From Coriobacteriaceae bacterium EMTCatB1 (GTDB taxonomy: Bacteria; Actinomycetota; Coriobacteriia; Anaerosomatales; Anaerosomataceae): DNA of 64,000 bases. This document shows, piece after piece, positions 24,998-34,351 of this stretch. The stretch is from assembly GCA_001950395.1 (NCBI GenBank), contig BDLO01000001.1, positions 1,029,979-1,093,978 on the forward strand, written 5' to 3'. Numbering within the stretch: position 1 is the stretch's first letter; each line of letters begins with the position of its first letter. Made by a program: the position numbers and the translations under genes. Below the pieces are notes generated by a model, which was not told the origin of the DNA, searched no databases, and saw only the letters and a program-made list of their open reading frames with translations.

Positions 24998-26058
24998 GGC
25001 CTCACGACGTCTCGATACACCTGTACGGTGAGCTCTGCCGTTCTGTCCCACGAGAACTCGGACGCTCTCGTACGTCCCCGTTCCGCGAGCGATCCACGCA
25101 GCTGCTCGTCCTCAAGCAGTCGGCGGATCGCCTCACGCAGCGCAGAAGCGTCGCCGGCGGGAACGGACAGCGCCGCGTCGCCGACGACTTCCGGGAGCGA
25201 TGCCGCGGCCGTCGTGATGACAGGAGCGCCGAGCGCCATCGCCTCGAGCGGCGGCAGTCCAAAGCCTTCGTAGAACGACGGGAAGACGAACGCCTCCGCG
25301 TTCGCGTACAGCGCGCGGAGCGTGGCGTCGTCCACCTGGCCCGTGAACCGCACGCGGTCCGGGTCGTGCGAGGCCCGCTCGCCGCTTCGAGCCGCCTCGC
25401 CTTCGTCGCCCACCAGCACGAGCAGCACTTCGGGGAAATCCGAAGCGACGGCGTCGAACGCGTCGATGAGGAGGCGCCTTCCCTTGTGGGGCTTCGGATT
25501 CGCCATCGCAAGGAGATAGCGGCGCCCGGTGAGCCACCGCGGAAGCGCGCCGTGCGGCCCCTCCACGAAGTCGTCGGCGGCAAGCGGCACCACCCGCGTC
25601 TTCGGCGCCGCCTGCGGCCAGTACGCTTCGAGGTCCCTCGCTGTCTGCGCAGACGGCACGACGATCGCGTCTGCCATCCGCACCGCACGCGCGACCATCG
25701 CGCGATACGCCGCCCGCGCAGTGCGCCGCGGCATGCTCTCGGGCACACGCAGCGGGATGAGGTCGTGGATCGTCGCCACGAGCGGCATCTGCACCCGAAG
25801 CGGCGTCGGAAAGTGAGCGCAGTGCGCGACGTCCGCGCCGCTCGCAGTGAGCGCGCGCGCGAGGCCCGCCGCGCCGGCCGGCGAGAACGGATGCCCGTGC
25901 GCGACGACGGCACCCGCGTCGGCCAGCGGCGCCATCTCCGGCGCGAGGACCTGCACCACCTCGACGTCCCCGCGCTTCGCAAGCGCGCGCACGAGCCCGC
26001 GGGTGTAGCGCCCGACGCCCGACCACCCCGCCATCCGGCAATCAATCGCGATGCGCAC
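24994..26058 (-). CDS. GT4-family glycosyltransferase (mannosyltransferase-like)
   Basis: A 354-residue GT-B enzyme. The N-terminus MRIAIDCRMAGWSGVGRYTRGLVRAL holds the donor-loop glycine pattern. An ATIHDLIPL segment follows, and the C-terminal donor domain has YLLAMANPKPHKGRRLLIDAF and EGFGLPPLEAMALGAPVI. The IHDLIPL and NPKPHKG signatures resemble GDP-mannose-dependent transferases of polysaccharide loci, consistent with manC next door. The GTG start at 26058 has GGAGG upstream. First gene of the leftward unit beginning at the divergent palindrome. Confidence 0.88.
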   Translation of the reverse strand: MRIAIDCRMAGWSGVGRYTRGLVRALAKRGDVEVVQVLAPEMAPLADAGAVVAHGHPFSPAGAAGLARALTASGADVAHCAHFPTPLRVQMPLVATIHDLIPLRVPESMPRRTARAAYRAMVARAVRMADAIVVPSAQTARDLEAYWPQAAPKTRVVPLAADDFVEGPHGALPRWLTGRRYLLAMANPKPHKGRRLLIDAFDAVASDFPEVLLVLVGDEGEAARSGERASHDPDRVRFTGQVDDATLRALYANAEAFVFPSFYEGFGLPPLEAMALGAPVITTAAASLPEVVGDAALSVPAGDASALREAIRRLLEDEQLRGSLAERGRTRASEFSWDRTAELTVQVYRDVVRP

Positions 26059-26153
26059 CCGGACACCTCCGCTCGAGCGCCTCTTTCACCGCCGCGACTG
26101 TCTGCACAAAGAGCGCGCACAGCAAGACGCGGCAATCGTGGCAACGGGCGTAG

Positions 26154-26179
26154 CGATGCTCAAGTATACTTGAGCATCG
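26154..26179. promoter_or_regulatory. perfect 26-bp palindrome with TATACT on both strands (divergent operator/promoter)
   Basis: The half-site CGATGCTCAAGTA (26154-26166) is followed directly by its exact reverse complement (26167-26179), with no spacer and no mismatch. The centre holds TATACT reading rightward (26165-26170) and, by symmetry, TATACT reading leftward (26163-26168). One symmetrical site could therefore serve as -10 element for both the ABC exporter (ATG 26209) and the leftward glycosyltransferase pair (GTG 26058). A dimeric regulator bound here would block both. Confidence 0.65.
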
Positions 26180-26208
26180 ACTGGAGCCCCGAGAGTCAGG
26201 CGTCCTTC

Positions 26209-28074
26209 ATGCTGAAACGCATCCTCGATACCGTCTTCGAGTATCTACGGATCACAGCCATCAAACGCGTGCTCGCCTCATCGCAGGCGCGACGTACAGA
26301 GATCATCGCGCTGGCGATTCTGTCCATTGTGTTCGCCGCACTTGAAGGGCTCGGGCTGTCGCTCCTGCTCCCGATCCTGCAATACGCGGAGAGCGGCAAG
26401 ACGGCGCTCGAAGAGAGCTCGGGAGTATTCTGGTCCGTGATTGCGAGCGTTATCCGGTTCCTCGGACTCCCCGTGAACCTTCTGGTGCTCCTGCTGCTGG
26501 CTTTTGTGCCGATACTGCTGAGACAGGCGGTGTTCTACCTGAATGCATGGCTGTCCGCATCTGTCGGAACGCGTGTGGCCTCTCGTAAGCGGATGGAGGC
26601 CGTCGACGCGATTCTTCAGGCCGACATCGAATTCTTCGAACGGCACCCGTTAGGCCATCTGGTCGGAGCGGTGACGACACAAGCCGAGACGGCCAGCGAG
26701 GCGGTCCTGGCGGTGATGCGGACTCTCTTGGTCGTGCTCTTGATCTCACTGTACCTGGCGATCATGGTCGCTATCTCCGCACCTCTCACCGCGACGACTC
26801 TCGCATTCGCCGTTCTGGTCTCGATGGTGGTGAGGCGGTGCATCGTCGCAATACGCAGATTCAGCGATCACGCGATCTCGGTGAGTCAAACGATGACTTC
26901 GCGCGTGCTTGAGCGCTTCTCGCTGGCACGCCTGATCAAGATGCGACACAGCGAAGCACTCGAACGCGACCTGATCGAACGGCTCTCACTGGAGATGCGC
27001 GCGATACGGATACGACAAGCGAGGCTCGGCGCGTCCATTGAAATACTGGCCGATCCGCTCTTGATGCTTTCGGCGTTCGTCACTCTGTACGTCGGGATCA
27101 CGCTGCTTCACATGACGCTCGCACAGCTGGGATTGATGCTGTTCCTCATGACTCGGCTGAATGCCAAAGTCAAGGAGTTCAACGACGGCCGGCAACAGAT
27201 ATCCCTGAAGATGGCCGGCCTGCAATTACTGAACGAGGTCGCTGCTGAAGCTCGGGCATCTCGGGTCATCGTTTCCGGGAGGCGTCCGTTCGAAGGGATA
27301 CGCCGCAATCTTGTATTCGACAGCGTCTCGTTCTCATTCCCGTCACGGGCGCCCGCTGACCGAGATCGCACCCCGAGCAATGTCGTCTTGGCGGACATCT
27401 CTTTCGAGATTCCAGCAGGGTCGCTTGTCGCAATCGTCGGCCGCTCCGGACAAGGGAAATCGACGATCCTCGAGTTGATTCCGAGACTGCGAGAGCCCTC
27501 CTCTGGGAGCATCTTGATCGACGGCGTGGACATTCGCGAGTTCGATCTCGGGTCGCTGCGCAGGTCGATCGGCTACCTGACACAGGACCCGATGCTCTTC
27601 AATGACACGGTCCGCAACAACCTTACCTACGCTCTCGACAAGGAGCCGTCCGACCAGCAATTAGCGGAGGCTTTGCAGGCCGCACATGCCGAATTCGTGT
27701 ACGACTTGCCCGACGGACTCGACACCGTCTTGCAGGACCGTGGCGCCCGTCTTTCCGGCGGAGAGCGACAGCGTTTGGCCCTTGCCCGCGTGCTCCTGGC
27801 CGATCCCCGATTGCTGCTCTTGGATGAGCCGACCAGCGCGCTGGACTCAGAATCGGAATCAGCGATTCAGCACGCGCTTTCCACGATTCGCGGCAAGAAG
27901 ACCATCATCACCGTCGCTCATCGTCTCGCCACCGTCGTGGACGCAGACAGGATCTTCGTCGTGGAGAACGGGCGGATAGTGCAGCAGGGCACACACCCAC
28001 AACTTGCAGAAGCAGAGGGACCGTACAAGAAGCTGTTCAGGAACCAGATGTCGCTTGGCAGCGACGTTCTGTGA
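26209..28074 (+). CDS. ABC exporter with fused membrane and ATPase domains (PglK/MsbA-like)
   Basis: A 621-residue half-transporter. Six membrane segments lie within about residues 35-300. The ATPase domain has Walker A GRSGQGKST, Q-loop LTQDPMLF, signature LSGGERQR, Walker B LLLLDEPTSALD and H-loop VAHRLATVV. As a homodimer it would flip lipid-linked glycan or export lipid across the membrane; location in a glycan locus favours the flippase role. Less GC-rich than the left and right flanks, suggesting transfer. The stop lies 9 bases from the stop of the convergent GT4 gene. Confidence 0.9.
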   Translation: MLKRILDTVFEYLRITAIKRVLASSQARRTEIIALAILSIVFAALEGLGLSLLLPILQYAESGKTALEESSGVFWSVIASVIRFLGLPVNLLVLLLLAFVPILLRQAVFYLNAWLSASVGTRVASRKRMEAVDAILQADIEFFERHPLGHLVGAVTTQAETASEAVLAVMRTLLVVLLISLYLAIMVAISAPLTATTLAFAVLVSMVVRRCIVAIRRFSDHAISVSQTMTSRVLERFSLARLIKMRHSEALERDLIERLSLEMRAIRIRQARLGASIEILADPLLMLSAFVTLYVGITLLHMTLAQLGLMLFLMTRLNAKVKEFNDGRQQISLKMAGLQLLNEVAAEARASRVIVSGRRPFEGIRRNLVFDSVSFSFPSRAPADRDRTPSNVVLADISFEIPAGSLVAIVGRSGQGKSTILELIPRLREPSSGSILIDGVDIREFDLGSLRRSIGYLTQDPMLFNDTVRNNLTYALDKEPSDQQLAEALQAAHAEFVYDLPDGLDTVLQDRGARLSGGERQRLALARVLLADPRLLLLDEPTSALDSESESAIQHALSTIRGKKTIITVAHRLATVVDADRIFVVENGRIVQQGTHPQLAEAEGPYKKLFRNQMSLGSDVL

Positions 28075-28083
28075 GGGATTCCC

Positions 28084-29262
28084 TCAGATCATGGCCACAA
28101 GATCCAAGAACTCCTCGCTCTTCTCGATCATGTCCCGCAGATCAAAGCGCTCTTGAGCAACACGCTTCGCCTGCTGCGCAAGACTCGAACACAGATTGGG
28201 CGATGTGGCCAGTAGACGGATCGCTCGCCAAAGCTGCTCTGGCGAACCCGGGTCGACAAGAAGCCCGGAGCGTCCGTCCTCGAGCATCTCAGGTATGCCA
28301 CCGACACGCGTCGCAATGACAGCACGACCGGCAGCCATCGCTTCGCTGATCGCATACGGGAGACCTTCGTACAGCGACGGCAACACCGCAGCGTCGGCCG
28401 CTGAGAGAAGGTCTGGGATGTCGTCTCTGTGCCCTAGGAAGACGACGACGCGCTCGAGGCCGGTCTCATGAAGCCTCGCTTGGTAGCGACTCACATGCGA
28501 GCTCTCGCCTGCGACGAAAACGCGGATACCTTCGACCAGGTCTGGCTCTTCGGCAAGGCCCCTCGATAGAGCCTCGAGAAGCACATCGATCCCTTTTCCG
28601 GGATACGGCCTCGCGACCACGAGAAGAACGAACAGAGCGTCGTCGACGCCGAGAAGCCGCCTGGTAGCACCCCGGTCGCCGGCCGCATAACGCTCGACGT
28701 CGATGCCGTTGTAGACCACGGCGGACGCCCTCGGAACGAATCCGAATGCAAGATAGTCCTGCAGTGCGGCCCGATTGACGGCGAGCAGCCCTCCCACACG
28801 CGTACGCATCTGGGCATGCACCTTGCCCGGCGCGGACGTCTTCATCCACGGCTCGAGCGGCGCGTGCAAGGTCCATGCAACTGGAACGCCCTCTTTGTGA
28901 CCAAATGAGGTGACCCAGAGCTTCTCCTTCACGTGCTGTGCGTGAAGGACATCGATCGGCCGTTCTTCGTTCAGTGCGCTCAAGACGCGCTCGAGCCCCG
29001 TTCTGCGTGGGTTCGCGTAGAGATCCGCCCAGTTGAGGGGGTGATTCAGCGCACCCATTCTCCCATGCCACCCGACCGTCAGACCCAGATCGAGCCCGAT
29101 GAGGCGGACCTCCGTGCCTTCGAGCGACTGAAACAACCGGCCATGCGGTTTGCCGATGAGCACGACGTCATGGCCACGTTGCGCCAGTCCGAGCAGCAGG
29201 TCCCGCGTGTACCGCTCGGCACCTCCCCATTCTGCCGCACCGTGCACGGAAACGATTCTCAT
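28084..29262 (-). CDS. GT4-family glycosyltransferase
   Basis: A 392-residue GT-B enzyme. The N-terminal motif is HGAAEWGGAERYTRDLLLGLAQRGHDV. The C-terminal domain has LLVVARPYPGKGIDVLLEAL, a GHRDDIPDLLSAADAAVLPSLYEGLPY stretch and ISEAMAAGRAVIATRVGGIPEML. Last gene of a six-gene leftward unit that starts with the methyltransferase at 34.3 kb. Its ATG overlaps the stop of the GT2 gene (ATGA). Sugar specificity is unknown. Confidence 0.9.
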   Translation of the reverse strand: MRIVSVHGAAEWGGAERYTRDLLLGLAQRGHDVVLIGKPHGRLFQSLEGTEVRLIGLDLGLTVGWHGRMGALNHPLNWADLYANPRRTGLERVLSALNEERPIDVLHAQHVKEKLWVTSFGHKEGVPVAWTLHAPLEPWMKTSAPGKVHAQMRTRVGGLLAVNRAALQDYLAFGFVPRASAVVYNGIDVERYAAGDRGATRRLLGVDDALFVLLVVARPYPGKGIDVLLEALSRGLAEEPDLVEGIRVFVAGESSHVSRYQARLHETGLERVVVFLGHRDDIPDLLSAADAAVLPSLYEGLPYAISEAMAAGRAVIATRVGGIPEMLEDGRSGLLVDPGSPEQLWRAIRLLATSPNLCSSLAQQAKRVAQERFDLRDMIEKSEEFLDLVAMI

Positions 29263-30170
29263 GGTGAGCTCACACTGCCGAAGACGATCGCACCTAGACC
29301 ATCGATGAGGCCGTGGATCTTATGCCACTGTTCTCTTCGGTCTCCGAACGCGAGCGCCTTGCCAAATGTGAGGATGATGTCACCGAAGACCGACCACCAG
29401 AAGGCCGCCAACGACATTCCCATGCCTCGATACCTCTTCACGAACCTGAATCTCCGAACCACTTCGTCTCTCCAGATCGTCCGCCGGACAGACAGCGTGA
29501 CGCCCTTCTCCAGATGCTGCAAGCGCGCTTGTGGGCAGACAACCAATCGGCCGAGTCGCGAGACCCCAAAACTGAAATCCACGTCCTCTCCAAGCGAGTA
29601 GCCCTCGAGATCCGTGTCGAACGAGCAAGAAGAGAAAACGTCTCTCCGGTAGCTCATCGAGCAACCGGAAAGCCACTGGACTTCGGTGCGTTCCAGCGCT
29701 TCGAAACAACGTATGTTCACACCGGACCTCAAGACGACGCCCTGCCGTCTCGAGTCCAGCAGGAACAGCCGGTTGAGGAGGTGCGGGGGCCGGTGCCGCA
29801 TCGTATTGGTCACGACTCCTCCGACACCGACGATGTCGGGGCTCGATGCGAAGCACGACTCTATTGCACTGAAGTAGTCCGGCTCGAGCAGCACATCGTC
29901 GTCTATGAAATGAACGATACGGCAGTCAGACGACAGGTGTGCGATGCCCGCCATGCGCTGACGGGTCAGCCCTGGCTCCGACTTGACGTACTCCACTCCT
30001 GGCCATCCGCTCGCCGAGGCGAATGCACGGACGGAATGCTCGGACGACGCGTCGTCACTCGAATCCACCACGATCAGACGTGGCCTGACCTCTTGGCCAA
30101 GGAGATTCTGCAGGAGCCGCGCTACATCGTCCGTTCGGTTCCGGGTGCACACGATGATCTCGCTATGCAA
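29259..30170 (-). CDS. GT2-family glycosyltransferase
   Basis: A 303-residue GT-A enzyme. It starts with EIIVCTRNRTDDVARLLQNLLGQ. The metal-binding acidic motif is HFIDDDVLLEPDYF, and the catalytic-base region (YSLGEDVDFSFGVSRLG) corresponds to the ED motif of the family. A hydrophobic C-terminal stretch (MSLAAFWWSVFGDIILTFG) may touch the membrane. It overlaps both neighbours (8 bases upstream, ATGA downstream), so it is part of the same polycistronic unit. Inverting transferase of unknown donor. Confidence 0.88.
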   Translation of the reverse strand: MHSEIIVCTRNRTDDVARLLQNLLGQEVRPRLIVVDSSDDASSEHSVRAFASASGWPGVEYVKSEPGLTRQRMAGIAHLSSDCRIVHFIDDDVLLEPDYFSAIESCFASSPDIVGVGGVVTNTMRHRPPHLLNRLFLLDSRRQGVVLRSGVNIRCFEALERTEVQWLSGCSMSYRRDVFSSCSFDTDLEGYSLGEDVDFSFGVSRLGRLVVCPQARLQHLEKGVTLSVRRTIWRDEVVRRFRFVKRYRGMGMSLAAFWWSVFGDIILTFGKALAFGDRREQWHKIHGLIDGLGAIVFGSVSSP

Positions 30171-31365
30171 GAGAGGATACCTCCCGGTACAGACGCTCGT
30201 ACTGCTTCACGATCGACTCCCACGTATAGCGTTCGAGCCACGCCGCACGCCCTTGAGCTCCGAGACGCTCGCGCACATTTGGGCGATCGATGAGTCGTGA
30301 CATCTCCTCAGCCATGGCGTCCACATCGTCCACGACGATTCCGCCTTCGAGCTCGGGAATGTTCCCCGCAGGGAAGCTGATCCACGGCAGCCCGGCAGCC
30401 ATGCTCTCGTAGATCACAAGGGGCGCGCACTCGACTTTGGATGCGAAGGCGAAGACGTCCGCCTCGAAGTATGCGGCCAGCACCATATCCCTCGGCACCC
30501 CAGCAAGGACGATGGACCGAGTGCCTGCGGGCGAGTCGAGCTCGTACCGGTGGCGACGATCGGGGTGTATGGCCGACTCGAAAAGCTCGTGGCGCAGTAT
30601 GTTCACCTTTCGGCGGACATCGTAGGCAGGGCCGTTCCGGGTCCTCATCGCGCCAGTCACGTAGCGATTGATTTCGCTTCCGATGAATACGAGAGCTGCA
30701 TCTTTCAATCCGGAACGGCTGAACGCAGCGTGCACGTCGCGCTGGCCTTTGATATCCATCAGGTTGCCAACGCACAGGATCAGAGAGGCTTCATAGATTC
30801 CGTACGCCTCTCTGAATCCGGAACGCGGCCTTTCGAACTCGACGAGAGACGCCCCGTTAGGAATCACTACTCCATTCGTCAGGCCGTGCTCGTCGCTGAA
30901 CCGATTGTCCTGGTAATTGCTCGACATGTAGACGGCCCGGTCGTATTGCCGCAGACGCTCGGGCATCTTGCGAAAGTACGTCGCATAGGCCGGGTCTCTC
31001 AAGCGAGAGTACCCGCACGGAACGATGACCTTGCCGCACGAGAGATTCGGAAGGAGCGGGAAGACCAAGTCCGTGGTGCAGATCTGCGCAGCGTAGTTGA
31101 GCATCACATCACAATCGAAACTGCGGACGAACTCCGTGAACCCCGCAACATCTCCACGGTATCCCTCCGCCTCGTTGCCACGCACATCGAATTCAGCGAT
31201 GCGGACGCCGTTGTGTTCGCGAACGCCTTGCCGCGCCTGGCAGAAGGCGGTCGCCACGGTCACTTCGTGGCCCATCGCCGCCAGACCTTCGGAAAGACGC
31301 TGCATGACAACAGACACTCCGTCGGCGAGAGGCCAATACGTGAAGCACGTGTGCAGAATCTTCAC
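30163..31365 (-). CDS. GT4-family glycosyltransferase
   Basis: A 400-residue GT-B protein. The N-terminus is HTCFTYWPLADGVSVVMQRLSEGLAAMGHEV, the donor domain has LILCVGNLMDIKGQRDV, and the acidic motif reads KVECAPLVIYESMAAGLPWI. The linker between domains is longer than usual (about residues 225-290). It overlaps the CgeB-like gene upstream and the GT2 gene downstream, so expression is coupled. Codon use is less GC-biased than in the core genes, as in the whole 26-34.5 kb block. Confidence 0.87.
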   Translation of the reverse strand: MKILHTCFTYWPLADGVSVVMQRLSEGLAAMGHEVTVATAFCQARQGVREHNGVRIAEFDVRGNEAEGYRGDVAGFTEFVRSFDCDVMLNYAAQICTTDLVFPLLPNLSCGKVIVPCGYSRLRDPAYATYFRKMPERLRQYDRAVYMSSNYQDNRFSDEHGLTNGVVIPNGASLVEFERPRSGFREAYGIYEASLILCVGNLMDIKGQRDVHAAFSRSGLKDAALVFIGSEINRYVTGAMRTRNGPAYDVRRKVNILRHELFESAIHPDRRHRYELDSPAGTRSIVLAGVPRDMVLAAYFEADVFAFASKVECAPLVIYESMAAGLPWISFPAGNIPELEGGIVVDDVDAMAEEMSRLIDRPNVRERLGAQGRAAWLERYTWESIVKQYERLYREVSSLA

Positions 31366-32522
31366 CGAGACTCATCTCCCAAACCAAGATCCGCGAACAA
31401 GTCCGAGAAGCGCTTCTGCCATGTGTGGTCGCGGCGAGCTCGCTCGAGTCCCGCAAGACGAATCGCCTCGCGTTCGTCTGGATGAGCCAGGTAGTATCGG
31501 CACTTCTCCACCAGGTCGTCTGGATCCGTGAAACAGACGATCTCCTTTCCGATTTCGAAGAACTCTTCTATCTCCTCTTGATACTCGGTCATGTAGAAGG
31601 CTCCGCTCATCGGTGCCTCGAAATCACGCAGCCGAATCTGTTTGATCGGTCGCCCGTCAGCGCCAGAGTCCACCGCCGCGAAACCAAGGGATATGCGGCT
31701 CCTGCTGTACATCTCGACCATCTCTTCATCGCTGAGCACAGGACCGCACACCGCCCGCGGGAGCACGGGCTGCACACGCTCCGGCGCGAAGGCGCGGCGG
31801 TACGCACGCGCGGCAAGTCGTTTCAATGTGCCCGGGTGCCGCACGATTCTCAGAAGGTCTGCCGGCGACTCGACCTGCTTTACGAGCGCAGGATCCCGCC
31901 AGCCGGGGCCAAACGCGCGCACGTCGATTCCCACATCTGCCAGCGCCTTGATGTATCTTGGCCTGTCTCTGTAGCACGCACCCACGAACGTGACGTCTAG
32001 GTCACGGCTCACGGAGCGCGGATAGTACACGTCTGGGTTCGCCGCCTCTTGAAAGTACACCGGATTCGCCCCGAGCGCCTTGTAGTCCTCGATGCGGTAC
32101 TTCTCCGGCACGAGGCACCAGTCATACGCGGGAGCAAGGTCGGCGACCAGGTGCAGCTGATAAGACGCGTTGCAGTACCAGTTCATCGTTTTGATGCCCA
32201 TAGACCGGATCTTCAGTATTGTCTCGGCTGTGCAACACGAGGAGTAGAAATAGCTGAAGAACAAGTCGACGTGCTTCTCTTCCTCTGCCTGTTTCACTTG
32301 ATCGAGCAGTGCTCCCTCCGCATGCGGACGCCAGCGCTCGACGAATTCGCGGTTGGCAGGAACGGTGATGTCGGCCGCTGCGAGGAGCGGTTCTAGGTCG
32401 TAGTCGAACTCGACCACATCGTGGCCGAGGCTGACGAGGGCACCGTAGAGGTTCTTCCGCCAAATCTCAGAGCCCGCTACGGCTCCATTCGGAGTACGCC
32501 CGGAAGCATAGAAGATCCGCAT
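31362..32522 (-). CDS. CgeB-like glycosyltransferase
   Basis: A 386-residue protein of the CgeB/spore-maturation glycosyltransferase type. The N-terminus is MRIFYASGRTPNGAVAGSEIWRKNLYGAL. The middle region has DVTFVGACYRDRPRYIKAL, and the C-terminal glycosyltransferase segment reads RDFEAPMSGAFYMTEYQEEIEEFFEIGKEIVCF. The start was placed at 32522, where the conserved protein begins; an upstream extension only overlaps the next gene. Two adjacent cysteines (SSCCTAE) sit near residue 88. Presumed to add a sugar in the same pathway. Confidence 0.82.
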   Translation of the reverse strand: MRIFYASGRTPNGAVAGSEIWRKNLYGALVSLGHDVVEFDYDLEPLLAAADITVPANREFVERWRPHAEGALLDQVKQAEEEKHVDLFFSYFYSSCCTAETILKIRSMGIKTMNWYCNASYQLHLVADLAPAYDWCLVPEKYRIEDYKALGANPVYFQEAANPDVYYPRSVSRDLDVTFVGACYRDRPRYIKALADVGIDVRAFGPGWRDPALVKQVESPADLLRIVRHPGTLKRLAARAYRRAFAPERVQPVLPRAVCGPVLSDEEMVEMYSRSRISLGFAAVDSGADGRPIKQIRLRDFEAPMSGAFYMTEYQEEIEEFFEIGKEIVCFTDPDDLVEKCRYYLAHPDEREAIRLAGLERARRDHTWQKRFSDLFADLGLGDESR

Positions 32523-32568
32523 GACCAACGCCCTTCGTCGCATCGGTGATGGAGCTGCATGGCCAAGA

Positions 32569-33585
32569 CTAGTGCAGGACGAGCGCCGCGGCCAGGGACT
32601 TCCATGCATCGATGAACAGCGGCCGAGACTGCAGCGCCTTCACCGCCATTTCCCTGGCCAGTCTTCGATCGCCCTGAAGCCTCGCAGCCCGAGACATCTC
32701 CGTATGTACGAGCGCGCGCCTGCGCCTGATCGTCCGTCGATGTGAAACGGCTACCGACGGATAGCGCTGTTCGAGTCGAGTGAGGGCCGCTAGAACGTTC
32801 TCACAGGTTTGCATGGCTGAGATCGAATCTCGATGACTCGTGCCCCAGTCCCGGTAGACCAACCAGGGTTCGTCGATGTATACAAACCTTCCGCCCTCCG
32901 CGACGACTCGCAACCACAGGTCGTAATCCTCGACCCCCGCAGCGTCATCGGAAGTAGAGAACAAGCCTGCCTCCATCAGTGCCGCACGACGCGCGACTAC
33001 GCTCGATGTGATAACGCGGTTGTCTAGAATCAACGCGTCCAGCAACGCTGGCGACGACCCCCCCTCGGGACCAAGCAGCAGATCCATGTCCTGGACCGGC
33101 TGATTCGGGGAGGATCTCCGGTAGGCATTCGTGCATGTGAACGCAATGCCTGGATCGTGAAGCAGGACCGTAAGCTGGCGCTCGAGCTTTCCCGGCATCC
33201 AAACATCGTCGGAGTCCAAGAAAGCCACAACATCGAACTTCGCCGCTTGAACACCGGCGTTTCTGGCATAGGCCGGATTCCCGACATGGGGCAGCTCCAG
33301 AACCCGAACGCAATCACCACAGCGACGTGCTATCTCACTCGTGGCATCGGTCGATCCGTCATCGCAGACGATCACCTCTCCGGTTTCTGCCTCACGCAGG
33401 GCGCTTTCTATCGCCGCCCTGATGAAGCGCGCCGAATTGAACGCAGGAATTACCACGCTCACAGAACATCCAGCGTCCAACCTATTCGTTCCGAAATTGC
33501 TGGATGGTGACAGTGATGCAGCGCAGCGAACAAGGGCACCGTCGCAATCAGGCACATCCAGTCCCAAGTCGGTCAGCCCGCCCAT
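32569..33585 (-). CDS. GT2-family glycosyltransferase
   Basis: A 338-residue GT-A enzyme. After about 40 non-conserved residues comes SVVIPAFNSARFIRAAIESAL, then CDDGSTDAT, FLDSDDVWMPGKLERQL (the DxD metal site) and VEDYDLWLRVVAEGGRF (catalytic base region). The C-terminal 70 residues are helical and basic. Start is uncertain: ATG 33585 overlaps the upstream methyltransferase gene by 13 bases, while an in-frame start at 33621 would lengthen the overlap to 49. It is separated from the CgeB-like start by 46 bases. Confidence 0.87.
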   Translation of the reverse strand: MGGLTDLGLDVPDCDGALVRCAASLSPSSNFGTNRLDAGCSVSVVIPAFNSARFIRAAIESALREAETGEVIVCDDGSTDATSEIARRCGDCVRVLELPHVGNPAYARNAGVQAAKFDVVAFLDSDDVWMPGKLERQLTVLLHDPGIAFTCTNAYRRSSPNQPVQDMDLLLGPEGGSSPALLDALILDNRVITSSVVARRAALMEAGLFSTSDDAAGVEDYDLWLRVVAEGGRFVYIDEPWLVYRDWGTSHRDSISAMQTCENVLAALTRLEQRYPSVAVSHRRTIRRRRALVHTEMSRAARLQGDRRLAREMAVKALQSRPLFIDAWKSLAAALVLH

Positions 33586-34280
33586 CCTAACTCGACTTGT
33601 GCGTCGTATTGACGGATCCATTCACGCAGCAAGCGCTGCTCTCCGATACTGCCATCGACAGTGAACTGCCGCAGGTAGTCATGGACCCTCTCTCGGAGCT
33701 GATTGCGGTTCGGTGGCGTATCGCGCAGCTCCGCAACTACATCTACGTTGTATGTGCCCTTCCAGGATGTGCGCTTACACTCCACCACGGTCAGCCCATA
33801 CAGACGCATAAGCCTCGTCAGTCGCTTTGGGCCCCAGCCATCCAAGTGCACGGCCCACTGGGCCTCGTTCGAACCGAAGATGTGGCGAAGCGCTACACAC
33901 TTCTCTCGCTCCGAAGAAAACGGGCTGATGGCTCTCAGGGCCGACCTGGTGAAGTCCGGTGTCTCTATTCGGATTCGCCCACCCTCGACCAACCACGAAA
34001 CCCAGCACGACAGCAAACCGCATGCTACCGGTCGTGCAAAGTGCTCGTACAGATGGTGAGACCGTACCTCAGCAACCGAGTGGCTTGGCAGTCGCAGTTC
34101 ACGGATGTCCATGAATGCGTCGGCCGGCGATGATTGCTGCACGCTGTGCGCGCTGGGAGGGAAATCCACATTCACATACCCATCCAGATAGCGCTCGCCG
34201 CAGCCCAAGTGCAACTTCAAGGGGCGGTCGTGATCGGCAGCAAATACCGCCTGCATCGTTCCATCTTTGCACGCAGTCAT
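33573..34280 (-). CDS. class I SAM-dependent methyltransferase (glycan-locus type)
   Basis: About 235 residues. The SAM-binding motif LKLHLGCGERYLDGYVNVD lies near the N-terminus and the acidic strand end is DAFMDIREL. The segment HHLYEHFARPVACGLLSCWVSWLVEGGRIRIETPD matches small methyltransferases often found among glycosyltransferases. It likely methylates a sugar or caps the glycan. GTG at 34298 and ATG at 34256 are alternative starts; 34280 has GGAGG 11 bases before it. First gene of the leftward six-gene unit. Confidence 0.8.
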   Translation of the reverse strand: MTACKDGTMQAVFAADHDRPLKLHLGCGERYLDGYVNVDFPPSAHSVQQSSPADAFMDIRELRLPSHSVAEVRSHHLYEHFARPVACGLLSCWVSWLVEGGRIRIETPDFTRSALRAISPFSSEREKCVALRHIFGSNEAQWAVHLDGWGPKRLTRLMRLYGLTVVECKRTSWKGTYNVDVVAELRDTPPNRNQLRERVHDYLRQFTVDGSIGEQRLLREWIRQYDAQVELGWAG

Positions 34281-34323
34281 GGCGATGCGAACCTCCACAG
34301 AGGGCCCTCACGTCCACGGCACC

Positions 34324-34351
34324 ATCATAGCCTGAACTACTCAGCAAGCAA
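34324..34351 (-). promoter_or_regulatory. candidate promoter of the methyltransferase-glycosyltransferase unit
   Basis: On the minus strand TTGCTT (34346-34351) is followed by 16 bases and TATGAT (34324-34329). A transcription start near 34317 would lie about 19-37 bases upstream of the possible starts of the methyltransferase. It is the best sigma70-like match in the region. Confidence 0.5.

Noticed and set aside
29259-34298. Mobile element inside the lower-GC block
   Set aside because: No transposase or integrase gene and no terminal inverted repeats were seen. Only the galU-end repeat at the border hints at exchange.
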